Origin: Membranipora membranacea
Lineage: Eukaryota > Bryozoa > Gymnolaemata > Cheilostomatida > Membraniporidae
Assembly (NCBI GenBank): GCA_914767715.1
Contig: OU612065.1
Span: 24,554,001 to 24,618,000 of the forward strand
Direction: 5' to 3'
DNA: 64,000 nucleotides
Of this stretch, positions 1-11,211 are shown in pieces. The notes under the pieces are model-generated. The model saw only the letters and a list, made by a program, of their open reading frames with translations. It was not told the origin of the DNA and searched no databases. Position 1 is the first letter of the stretch. Each line of letters begins with the position of its first letter. A program made the translations under genes and the position numbers.

Positions 1-621
1 ATCGTCATGCGCAATAGCGTAATGCTCATCTGGAGCGTCAAAAACTGCATCGCTTGTTTTATTTGCTTCTGAATTGTCACTGCTTTCCACAACATTGAAT
101 TCTCCAAGTCTATCATTGTGAGCATCTCCGGTTTGTGAGAGGTCGAACATTCGTATCATTCTGACATTGTTGTCGCCTTCGCCAATGGCTATTCTTTTGG
201 TCATGTGGCTGTTCGTGGTCGGACAACTGATGAAAGTCCAGCTTAGTGACTCATGTGAATATTCGTCGAGGCTTTTTCTCATCGCAGCCTCACTATTGCT
301 GTAAACAAGAGTGGTCTCGCGATTCTGCTGGTCTCGATCATCCATAGCCATTCTACTCATCAGTTCAGATAAGTTCACATCCCGCCAGTTGAGATATCTC
401 CATGGCATGTTATTCATCTCAGTGACAAACTTCTTGCGCTGACTTGTCTCTGAGATTTGCATCAGCAGCTCTTCCACAAGTGCTGCACAGCGACTTTCCA
501 TATCACCCTGCCATAATAATCCACCTTCTAATGGGATATCAGTTTCTGTCTCTGCATGGTATCCTTGTGATTGTGTAACCTCACTTGGTCTTGATGGTGT
601 TAGTGCACCTTTAGTAGCCAT
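1..621 (-). CDS. ANK-TPR gene, copy A, first exon (partial)
   Basis: The reading frame is open on the minus strand from ATG at 621-619 down to the window edge and is nearly the same as exon 1 of copy C. It begins M-A-T-K-G-A-L-T-P-S-R-P-S-E-V and includes the segment N-M-P-W-R-Y-L-N-W-R-D. Unlike copy B, it keeps an Arg codon (CGA, at 151-153) where B has TGA, and it keeps the roughly 33-codon N-terminal stretch that B has lost. It also carries a short insertion (S-D-N-S-E-A-N-K-T) shared with B (S-D-N-S-E-T-N-K-T) but absent from C. The ankyrin part, the TPR exons and the 3' end lie outside the window, so it is not known whether this copy is intact. Confidence 0.75.
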   Translation of the reverse strand, partial: MATKGALTPSRPSEVTQSQGYHAETETDIPLEGGLLWQGDMESRCAALVEELLMQISETSQRKKFVTEMNNMPWRYLNWRDVNLSELMSRMAMDDRDQQNRETTLVYSNSEAAMRKSLDEYSHESLSWTFISCPTTNSHMTKRIAIGEGDNNVRMIRMFDLSQTGDAHNDRLGEFNVVESSDNSEANKTSDAVFDAPDEHYAIAHDD

Positions 622-3600
622 CTTCTGTGTAAAAGCACGTACACTATCGTCTCAGCTTGTTAAATACCTTACTTTTTTGCTTCTATTATGCAAAATGTAA
701 ATTTGTAGCTAATAGTTGTGAATTAGCTGGCTTAGCAACTTTTCAATCACCGCTGCTGAATGTTCAATAAATCAATTGCTCCTTTACCGTGTATCAATTG
801 CTCCTTTTCTTTGTATCAATTCACGTAGGAATATAAAAACTTCCCCTATACAGGGAATTCCCAAGTTTATTGCTTACTTGATCAAAGTGCATTGATATTA
901 GAATGAGTTGGCATTGATAAGCTGTTGGACTTTTGATTTGAAAAATTCCCCTGATTAAAAATTTGCTATCAAACCACATATAAACTCATAGAGTAAGCTT
1001 TGAGCTTTAGGGCAGGATGTCTCACTTTTCTACCTTTATAGTGTAAATTGGCATTAGCCCATCGACATAATACATAGTCTTTCAGTTAATACCTATAGAT
1101 AACATTGAGAGAAGAGCATTGATACTGTAGCAGTCTCTAACCAACAATGTTGCCATTTCTGTAAGTAAGCAAATTTTCAAATTATCAAGTCTGAATGCGT
1201 TTTATGTACATATTATGAATGTATGTGCGTACATATATTGTAGCCACCCCCGACCCGACAGCCTGCCCAGGCTACATTTATTGTGTGTAAATTATTAATC
1301 ATCCTCGTAATAAATAATTTTACTAGCATTCCCACAATTCAACTGTAATCTGAAGTTAGACGACTCCCTGATATCATGAATGTTAACATTGGCCTGATCA
1401 TACTGAGATTCTGAAACTATGCATCGATAGGTACTATATCATCTAATATCAAATTGTCAGACCAAAAAAGTCAGCACAAACTGAGTTTGAGTCATAACGA
1501 TCGTATGTTATCTGGTATTGCTTTCAATAATTCAATTTTAATAAGACGATGGATTTGTCTGTTTTTTACTAATGGGGAGTTAAATTCCATCACCCCCTGT
1601 CGAGACAGAACTATGATAAACATAGCTGAAACAATTGCATGAAGAATTCATTCACTCATAAGACAGAGTAACTTATTTCATAACATATTTCATCGTATCG
1701 GCAACAATTCGATTGGACTACATGGTATGTAATTTCTGTTGTGTAGACTATCAAATTCACCTGAATTTCTTACTTTGTGAACATGTACAAATATCAAGCT
1801 ACAAATATATAACAAGATAATGTATATTAATGGTTTTAAAACATGTGATTATTTGTATAGAAGTGAATATATATATAAAAGTATATATATATATAGAAGC
1901 AGAATTTCGAATTCTTAAAAAATAATAAATAGGAGGTTTATAGATCAGAAAACTTGGTTGAACAAATGTGAGTTTGGTAATTCAAAAATAATTCACATAA
2001 TGTGAATAATGAGAATAGTAGTTTATCATCACTCAGTTTTCTGTTGTTTCTGTTAACTTGTGGTAACTACCAAGTTGGTGATGTGAAAGATGAAAACTTG
2101 TACTGGTGCGGACAGTTCAATTCAAGGCGCGGACAGTGGGAATAACAAGCTGTACATGTAAGTAACCACAATTATAGTCTACTCTAGTAGTAGTCCTAGT
2201 ATTAATCATCAGATATCCGCTCCTTTAGGACTGACTGAGCTTTTTCTCTATAGGAATGGCTGGGATCAACTCAAAAGGGATTTTTGTAGTGATAAATGTT
2301 ACCGTACTGATCGAGAAAATGCAAGATTTAAAAAAATGCCCCATGCTATTACGTAATCTGATCTCTAATCCTAGAGTTCTTGAATAATTATGAGAGATAA
2401 CAGCTGAAACAATAGTGTATAATAAGTAGTATCTAATAACTTTTTTTAAAGTTTTTACCCTGTTCAGCAATGATACAGCAAAAGAATAGCAATGGAGAAT
2501 CAACACATCAAACACCCCGAGTACATCACTGTTGCCATTTGCTGTTGAATTGAAGGCTTTGAAGTAACAATAAAACTCCTTGTCTTAGGCTGTGAATTAG
2601 ATTCCCAGTCATCAGAGCTCCAAAACAAACAACCACAACAAAGCAAAAACCGCCAAAGTGATCCAACATCCACACACAGGCTAGGAGATATCTACCAGGT
2701 CAAAGCATTATTCCGTCATCTTGAAAATAACAATCATGTGGTGGATGTTGAGACGAAATTACTCACATATCTTACTATCTATTGATACATCACTTGCTTG
2801 CCACACAGCTATCCATATGCAACACATCAGCAAATTTAGAAGAGATTACTCAATGCGAACTCAAGAGTCAGGATTCTAAATTAAACATGACATATCTTGT
2901 TTACCTCGCACGATCACGATTCTTGCAGCCGTGAGATGCTTCATGGCAGCGTGAAGACCTCAGTCACGGCTAGTGACACAAGATACTGAACCTAGACACA
3001 ACCATGTTGGTCCAACCACTCAGGGCTGGTATGGGATACCTATCTTCAGTGCTAAGCCGTGCCTCTCTCAAGAATATGTGATCATGAGAGGTTAATAAAG
3101 ATCACCTCAAATGCTTATGTATAAGGAAGTTAAGACGTTACCAAACGAATACGTTTCTCATGTAGCAACAGGGAGAGAAAAGACACAAGCTGCCATATAG
3201 CCAAGCAATCAACCATGCTAACATCCATCGAGGCTCTTCCCTTTATTATATAGACTCCTCTCTGACCTAGCCAAATTTTAGTGCTAGTTTTAGACTCCTA
3301 CACACTAGCGAAAGTAAACCCAAGCTTATGCCAGGCTGTGACACCCCTCCTAAACTATTTAACTCCTTGCCTAAACCAAATGGAAACAGCCAACTCATCG
3401 TCATCAATTAGCATTGCTCAATAGTAGAACCATAAATATCATCAGAACAAAAACTTTCACAGCAATGGTCTACCATGAAAATACGGAAACATAGATATAG
3501 GTCTATGATAAAAGCATTAGAAAATATCATTGCCGATTGTTATACTCATGCAGGATTACAAAGCTTACTAGTTGTTAGTAAGTGAGGATGGGCAGTCAAC

Positions 3601-5280
3601 AATACCAACTGAAGCCACTTGCATACCTCTTATAGTTTTTTAGAGTTATCCTCTCAACCAGAATATTACCACAACCGCTTGAATATTATTTACGAATGAA
3701 GTACTGTTTCCCTATCATAATATTGCTGAACCACCTTAGGCCATATCGTATGTTGTTCGCATAGCACTGATGGTTTCATATGGGGTCATTCAATTCCAGT
3801 TCCAGGCTTTGCTGTCATTTCAGACATGATGGTATGAATTTCAAATATTGAACGTGTATGGACATTATCGATTTTAGTCAAACAGGATAGAAACTAAAAA
3901 AAGTCAGTAGTAATGACTTATTACCCGCTATTGTTTGACCTGTTATTTCTCAAATCTATTCAAGTACTCTAGGATTTAAAATCAGACAAGAAATAGAATT
4001 GGGCATTTTTTATAATCTAGCTTCTTTGATCAGTTTGGTAACATTTACCATGCTACAATAATCTCTTTCGTATCATTCCAGCCATTCCTATAGAACAAAA
4101 GCTCAGTCAGTCCAAAAGAAGTGTATATTATAACAATTAATTGTAAACAGCGACTAGAGCAGAGAATGATGTGTGATGACTTACACTTTAGTCTCATGTA
4201 TTCGCACAAATGCTCACATTTTCAAAAATCTCGTCGAGATCATGAGTTTAAGGAGTGTTCTTCTCTCTCCCTCGACGTATTCTTGACATAGATTAATCTG
4301 GAAGTAAAAGTGAAGACATAATATGATATTTCAATATTGTATAATCATGTAATATTGTATAATCTGCTGTACTTTGCTGTAGTGTAATTTTTATTGTAAT
4401 AATATTTTCATTTAGTATACCAAGGGGACTTTTTTCTAAGCTTGATCATATTTTTATTATGTGAACATTCTCGGATGAGAGGTCCTAAAATTAAACAAAC
4501 AAACAAAAATCATGACAATTCAGAATGACGTTTTGGCAACCCGGGAATTTGGCATCAAACCTCTTCGGATGAAAATTAAAATCAGTCGAAGGCTGCGTTG
4601 GCTCAGATTTCCTAATCATGTCAGGGCAAACACATTGGCAAGTTATTCTAGGTCCAATCAAGAGAATTCAGATTATCTATGTTTTTTCATGTATTCGATT
4701 TAGAGCTTTGGGTTTGCGGTTCATTGATAAAAGCTTCAGTGATTCTCATCATTTATAGGTCAAGGGCGGATTTGGAAAAAAAGCGAATGCTTAATTGTCT
4801 CTCAAGATTGACTGGTGATATGTATCAATGTTAGTTGTATTTTTGGTCAAAAACAGAAGATGACTATTATACCATTTTTGTTATAGCTGCTGCCACCAGA
4901 GAGTGTGTGTGTTAGTATGTCAGCAATCAGCATGCTTTGTCAGGAACTTGTTTCCAAATGAAATTATTCTGTCACCATTTTTATTTTCTCACTTTCTCAG
5001 TCTTTGTGTGTAATCCGGAGTTGCTGTAAAACTTGAACAGAGTCATAAAAGTATGCAACAATGCTACAATTTCAAGTGCCTTAAATGTCTACGGCAGAAT
5101 ATGGGATAAATCCAGCCTATAAGAGTTCAAAAACCACATGGAAATAAATAAGGGTACTCCCTCACACATGTTTGATAAAAAGTGATCATGTTTATAAGGA
5201 TGTCATGTTTTATAATATTAAAGTTATTGTGTATGGAATTTCGGGATCAACTTGCTGGGTTCAAGGATATTTATAAATAG
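622..5280. other. Upstream flank of copy A, no confident gene
   Basis: This AT-rich flank is conserved in modules B and C. It contains a short AT microsatellite (about 1,868-1,895), an inverted repeat pair (about 2,210-2,420 and 3,940-4,120), and a counterpart of the small hydrophobic ORF described in module B (about 2,460-2,950) that is broken here by a 2-base change. I see no tRNA or other structural RNA gene. Confidence 0.5.
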
Positions 5281-5294
5281 ATCTCCCACTGATT

Positions 5295-6235
5295 CAAACT
5301 TACAATAGATGTCATCCGAAAATGATTTTGGAGGCCTGGCTGACTGTCAGCTCTCAGAAGGCCTCCCTACCATTATTTTTGTCCCCATATTCCCAGTCTA
5401 TTTGCATCACAGATCATCAGAACGAATACTTGCTGATGATAAGTTTAGGGGTTTTCCTCAGTCTAGCTTCCTCATGTCGCCTGCCACAGATGACTGATAG
5501 ATTCCTGTAAATAAACAATGGAAAGCTTTCACAAATGCATGCCTGGAACTTGATCGAGGTTTATTATCGATCTACTAAACACCAAAACATGATAGTGTAG
5601 AGATCTCAAGGAGTGTTGCTGTGGTCATATCAAGTGCTAAGCTGTAATAAGTTTGAATCTTGTCGACAACCTGAATTCATGGCAAACTATGTAATTAATC
5701 TTCCACTGTTATCTAACCTACCACAGCAGCTGTCCAAAGAGGATTCAGGAGGCCTGGCTGACCGTCCATATGTAGGATGCACTCCCATCACTTTTTTTTA
5801 TCCCACTTTCCCTCTCTTTGTGTTGTCGTTTACCAGACGGAGTGAGTCGCTGTTAATAGGAATATACGTATTCAATTATTGTTATATTCACAAGATACAT
5901 CAAAATCAACCACTTCTGGTCTCATATAAGTCTAACGCAGAAAATAGTTTGAATCAAGGCTATCATTGTAGTCATATTGAGTACAAAGCAAGTACCAAGT
6001 TTTATCTAGCTGGATTCAGATTTAGAATATTAATAAATTTCCTGCTGTACACAAACTTACCATAATAGAAATAGTTCGAAGAAGACTTGGAGGGGGGCTC
6101 GGCTGACAGTCAGTGCTCACATAGAAGGCCCCCCTATAACTTTTCTGTGTCCTCCACTCTCACAGTCTTTGTGTTACAGTACACAAGAGCGACCGAGATT
6201 TAGATGCTGTAAATATGATTCAAGTTTTCCATGAA
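5295..6235 (-). pseudogene. Decayed duplicated exon-like blocks, module A
   Basis: Three related blocks of about 130 bases (near 5,300-5,440, 5,715-5,840 and 6,060-6,205) share the pattern 'ggaggcctggctgac' ... 'aggcctcccta' and end on the minus strand in GTAAG-like donors. They match blocks in module C that read open with a K-I-M-I-G-R-P-S motif. Here indels and stops break that frame. For example, the first block loses frame where C and B read R-L-E-M-x-G-T-K-I. I take them as relics of duplicated exons. Confidence 0.4.
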
Positions 6236-6330
6236 GGTAATGTTCAATTGATGCTTCTATTAAAAACTAAAACGACACAGAATTATAAGGATTCATACAA
6301 GCCTATTGGAGTATAATTAGTTCCTCCACT

Positions 6331-6623
6331 CATGCTGTCCAAATAACCATTATTGTGGCCAAACAAAGTTTTTTTGAAAGTTCTCACATACGAAGCCGCT
6401 TTCATTAACCATGGTGCACACAAGAAATGCCAACATAATTTTTCATTGCATCTTCATTTTTCTTGAGTTTAACGCAAAAGAATGCCAAAAAACACCTCAA
6501 AAGTCCCTCAAAAGTCCCTAAAAATAGCTGTTTTTTTGGCATTCTTTTGCGTTAAATTCAAGAAAAACGAAGACTTTCAAAAAAACTTTGTTTGGCCACA
6601 ATAATGGTTATTTGGACAGCATG
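6331..6623. mobile_element. Fold-back (MITE-like) element
   Basis: The 51-base arms at 6,331-6,381 and 6,573-6,623 are inverted copies of each other (they start 'catgctgtccaaataaccat'). A second nested pair, about 45 bases per arm, lies inside (about 6,446-6,490 and 6,528-6,575, core 'aacgcaaaagaatgcc'). There is no coding capacity. It sits exactly in the spacer between modules A and B. No clear target-site duplication is seen. Confidence 0.8.
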
Positions 6624-7132
6624 TTTGGCGTTATGCAAAGGCGGCCAAAATATTAGCCGTATTCGAGAGTCTACTGTCATTGCAATATGCAAGCTAATTT
6701 TTGAAAGTCAATGTGTATGACATTTGAAGAGTACTCTAAGAGAAAATCATAATTAATTTTGATTCGAGCCTATGATCTGTTGTGAATTAATGATTGATAT
6801 TTCACATATTTTCACAGCCTCACACAAAAAATGCGTCGTATGGCGTGACGTAAAAAGTCAATTTAGACTAGTCATATATCAGAGAAATTCAAATTTTATG
6901 ATGAATGCAATCTCTAAGTATACATTCCACATGTTTTGAAATTTTTTGCAATTAATTTGACTCCTCCATCAGCATTGACAAAAACAGCGTTTTTTGCCTC
7001 ATTTCCTCCCTAAAATGACACAACGTCATCGAATCAAGTTTTTGTTCAGGTATTCATTCTCAGTAGCTCGGCAGCTTTCCAATGGTATATGATTTGTTGA
7101 TATTCGGATCGGTCTTTAACATTACCTTAACT
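6624..7132. other. Spacer between modules A and B
   Basis: Unique AT-rich sequence between the fold-back element and the start of module B homology. I see no gene or clear repeat. Confidence 0.5.
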
Positions 7133-7408
7133 ATTACAGTTCGAAATGTACAGATCAACATGATATGACCTTATCTCAATTGAATTTGATTATATTTCAA
7201 CACTTTTTTAAGCACTGGGCTTTTGCTATTGAGATGAGTGATTTCTATTTTTATGTAATAAAAAGAGCTGTAGCTGCAGAAATACCATAATAGTAAATCA
7301 TTTCCAATTTCCTTTCTTTGACTGAAAATTTACCTCAGTCAAAATCCTTGGATTTAACTAATTCACTTGTTTCAAAATCAAACCTCAAATATGTGCACAT
7401 GGAAACCA

Positions 7409-7423
7409 TTTATTGTGTTTATT
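7409..7423 (-). terminator. Poly(A) signals, ANK-TPR copy B
   Basis: Two AATAAA hexamers on the minus strand (TTTATT at 7,409-7,414 and 7,418-7,423), about 365 bases past the last stop codon of copy B. The same pair is present in copy C near 19,688-19,702. Confidence 0.45.
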
Positions 7424-7787
7424 TAAAATAGAATAAGATATCAAAAATATGATAATGTATGTGTCATCACTTTCAACAAATAAAGTAAAAGTAGACATGA
7501 TTGGTAGGTATGAGCTCTGCTACAAAGCGTCATCCATGTCTTTTCAAAATTACAAAATAGTGGGGAAAAGTTTCCTATAGAATAAGGCATATCAAAGGTG
7601 TAGTCGCATCCAATATTGTATAGTGGGTCAGTCAAAGTTACAAGGGGACATTCAATCACGAAACTAAACTAAAACCCTAGTAAATAAGTTGAATAATAAG
7701 GATTATTCATAAAAATAAGTACTGTGTTAATGCCCGCCATAGACCTAATATACTTATATGTTAAGTCTATGATGATTAAGCTTACAA

Positions 7788-10700
7788 TTATGGCCTGAAA
7801 AATTGTCCTCCATGTTTCACAATTCCAAAACCGTCTATGGCTCTTCTCGGCCTGTATTTCGTCTCGTTTGGTTGATCCTTGTACTCCTGTATAGCCTGAT
7901 TGAACCATTCTCCAGCCTCATTGTGTCTGCCTATCCAGGCATAATATAGCCCACATTCCTCAGCTACCTTAATTCTTCCGGTGCCCGGTTCAACCGCATC
8001 ATAGGCTTTCTTGTATGCATCTTTTATCTCCTGCTGATGGTTGTCACACTGATCAAGGATAAACATGATCCTCGCATATTTCACTCCATTGAATTTCCAC
8101 CCATCAGGCTTTTCCATCACGGTTTTCAGATGTGCCATGGCACCAGGGAGATATTTCTTGGTTATACTGAGCGGGATATGGTCGGATTTGATTCTCGGGT
8201 GATAAAACTCCCTTGTGACAAAAGACATTCCCATGCTATCACTTTCTGCAACATATAACAGTAGTTGATCAACTTGCTCTGGCATATTTTGTGGTTAACT
8301 TTATTGAAATATCATTGTAGACAGCAGCCAGTCTGGGTTATTGAAAGACGAAATTTGATGGCTTTGCAAGTTTTTTGCAAAACGCATATCCTGATATAAC
8401 GATGCGATAATTATGGGTATAGTTAAAAAATAGAAGGTATTCTGTTACGATGGCGTGCTAGAGAGGTTGCGAAATCTTGTAAATGGCTTCTCCCGGCAAG
8501 TGGAATTGTCTTATATTATACGTTTCACTTTCCTGGTCACATTTGACATCAATGTGATACGGAGTTGCATGCTCACGGCAATAGGAAATACAAACGTAGA
8601 ATTTGTTGTTCCATATTGAACGTGAAATGAGATAATTTTCTCGGATCGAAAAGTTGTTGTACCTGGCCAGATCCCACAACCTCTTTAGTCTAGAAATGAC
8701 AAGGTTACAAACGGAATAGCTATAGTTTGAAACAAAGATTTTTATTTATCCCTCGAATCCCTCGAGTTCACTTACTTATGGTTTTCCATCTTCCTTTAAT
8801 GCAGGAAAAAGTTTCTTTCACAAGCTCTTTGCATCCGAAGTAGATTTCTGTGCACCATTGCTGCCACAAAGCTTGGGCACAAGTGTTAGCACTCTCAAAA
8901 GTCCAGTAAAAGTTTTCTATCCACCACTCGCAGTCTGTTTGTGCTCTATTCAAGAAGTACAGTCTGCGTTCTTTGTCGTAGACGTCATAGGCCAGGTTTA
9001 GAAAATTCCGCGCTATATGCACTCTTATTTTGCTTTCAACTTTGTCTTCATGATTTACTACTATTTCAGTTGCCTTCGTGAGGCATGTCTCTGGCCTAAT
9101 GTCTTCATGGTCCGTACGCTGTTTGAATTCCTCAAGTTCTCTGGATTTGTCGTCATTACTTAAATGCAGAAACTGGACCTCGGCAAGCCAAAGCCACATT
9201 TCAGCTCTATATTCATAACTGTCAGTAGCTTTGGCCCAATCGCTCAAGAAAGCTAGCTGGTCGAATGCCCGGTGCAGCATATCCCTGATATTCTCATCAG
9301 ATTTCTCAAACCGGACATTATATTTGAGATTTCGTACTAGGATTTTGGCATAGTGGTAGCTGCAATACGCCTTGAGATCGGTCACGATGGGGTCATCAAA
9401 TTGTTCTAACTCGAACAGGCATTCTTTGAATATCCCGACACTTTCTTCTCTAGCCTTGTCATCTCTGCTTGCTTCAGCTATGAAGTAAGCGTATTCAATC
9501 TTTGCCGTCAGTTTAGGCCGGCCGGACTTATCTGTCAGCAGATTGAGTACCTGAAAGGCAGCATCTTTTGCATTCGGTCTATCATCCACAATTAGGGCAT
9601 ACTTTCCTTTGTTGCACCATGTATGAACATCATCAGGCACAATCTCTGATGCTCTATCGATCAACACCTTAGCCTTATCAATGTCTTCCATAAACAAGCA
9701 TGTCGCTGCATCTATATTTACATTTCTCTGAGCTCCTGGGTCGCTAACAGGTCTCCGATGTTCCACGCTCTCAAAGAGATTAGTTTTCTGTTCAGGGCTG
9801 AGCTCGTAAGAAAACAAACTGTATCTGAAAGTGTCGAAGAAGTCCATTAACTGATCTTCTTCTCGCAATTGTATGTGATCTAAAGTGAGAGAACAATTTA
9901 ATACCACATAACAGTCAAATAATCATTATTTTCTCTTGCTTTGTCTGTGACAATGTTGAACTAGCAGAAGGCTATTTGCAAGAAAGCTTTTTCCAATCAA
10001 TAATTATACCTATTTCCACCAAAGCACCTATAATGTATCGCATTAGTGTTGGTCTAAATTAACCAAATCTGGAAGAGGTCTAGATCAAGCATGATCTGAT
10101 TTGCCTGCGTTTAGGGTTTGAGCCGCCGCCGGCTCACCAGTAGAATGGGAATGACCGGACTGCTGACAATTTGGATCAAACTTGTTCTGGTGAGGACGCT
10201 TTCACAATATATGGTAGAGAGATTTATATCAATGTAAATAATGGTTGAAGGGCCCAAGAACTATCCCAACTCTGTTGGCTGTATGACTAGACTAATGTGA
10301 CCCATCAACCAACGAAAGTAAGGCTTGGAATACTTACAGTCAATCAGAGCTTTGATCTCTGGGTTGTTGATATCGTTTTGCACCATTGTTAGTGCCGTCT
10401 GTTGCATCATGTTGGTTCTGTTTAATAATTGATCGAGTCCGGTCCTGTCCAGTGGGCTCAGCAACTGGTGCATTGCCGCTGCGCTCTTTTGAAGTGTGGC
10501 CAAATGTATTGGTGTGTCACCATTCTCGTCCTCTGCCTGGAGTATTACAAGTAATCGGGCTTCACTGAGCAATGTGTGAAAATACCTCAAGATGCTAGGG
10601 CTGTCTGCATTGGCGCATTGGTGGTACAAGTTTTTCCCTTTTGCATCCTGAGATTGGATTATATCACATACATCTTCTCCGCCAGCCTTTTTTAGATCGA

Positions 10701-11211
10701 AGATCCACTTCATGAGTTTCTCATCGTCATGTGCAATAGCGTAATGCTCATCTGGAGCGTCAAAAACTGCATCGCTTGTTTTATTTGTTTCTGAATTGTC
10801 ACTGCTTTCCACAACATTGAATTCTCCAAGTCTATCATTGTGAGCATCTCCGGTTTGTGAGAGGTCGAACATTCATATCATTCTGACATTGTTGTCCCCT
10901 TCGCCAATGGCTATTCTTTTGGTCATGTGGCTGTTCGTGGTGGGACAACTGATGAAAGTCCAGCTTAGTGACTCATGTGAATATTCGTCGAGGCTTTTTC
11001 TCGTCGCAGCCTCACTATCGCTGTAAACAAGAGTGGTCTCACGATTCTGCTGGTCTCGATCATCCATCACATCATGCCAGTCGAGATATCTCCATGGCAT
11101 GTTATTCATCTCAGTGACAAACTGCCTGCGCTGACTTGGCTCTGAGATTTGCATCAGCAGCTCTTCCACAAGTGCTGCACAGCGACTTTCCATATCACCT
11201 CTAGCAGCCAT
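7788..11211 (-). pseudogene. ANK-TPR repeat gene, copy B, with premature stop
   Basis: Four exons on the minus strand: 11,211-10,338 (ankyrin region, 874 nt, donor GTAAGT), 9,879-8,772 (1,108 nt, TPR-like), 8,689-8,529 and 8,278-7,788. Splice phases 1, 2 and 1 match at every junction, as in copy C. Exon 2 carries helical repeats such as A-A-T-C-L-F-M-E-D-I-D-K-A-K-V-L-I-D and Y-F-I-A-E-A-S-R-D-D-K-A. The last exon carries Y-Y-A-W-I-G-R-H-N-E-A-G-E-W. Exon 1 has TGA at about 10,873-10,875, where copies A and C have CGA (Arg), a CpG transition. A Met follows it directly (M-F-D-L-S-Q), so a shorter product could start there. About 33 N-terminal codons and an N-L-A-E-L-M-S-R-M-A segment are also missing. 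Exons 2-4 stay open, so loss is recent or the gene still works in shortened form. If exon 3 is read through instead of spliced it ends at 8,458. The function is unknown, and an IFIT-like role would be a guess. Confidence 0.7.
10080..10190. mobile_element. Short TIR element (CTAGATCAAG family) in intron 1 of copy B
   Basis: It begins 'ctagatcaagcatgatctg' and ends with the imperfect inverse 'tttggatcaaacttgttctg'. The same family occurs at 22,383-22,483, 55,905-56,059 and, inverted and more diverged, 50,755-50,899. It is non-coding. Because it lies in the same intron in copies B and C, it was inserted before that duplication. Confidence 0.6.

Larger units (their letters stand above)
1..6321. 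repeat. Tandem module copy A (left end cut by window)
   Basis: Direct repeat of modules B and C. It holds the 5' exon of an ANK-TPR gene (1-621, minus) and about 5.7 kb of upstream flank. Homology to copy C continues to about 6,321, where both copies share the stretch around 'aaaactaaaacgacacag' and then part. Relative to B and C it lacks a block of about 35 bases near 1,120 and a block near 3,300. Its exon-like blocks at 5.3-6.2 kb are the most decayed of the three copies. Confidence 0.9.

Noticed and set aside
2900-3110. tRNA or 5S-like RNA in the conserved GC-richer patch of the modules
   Set aside because: No cloverleaf, A/B box pair or 5S pattern could be drawn. Only a short 'cctctc ... 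gagagg' stem is present.
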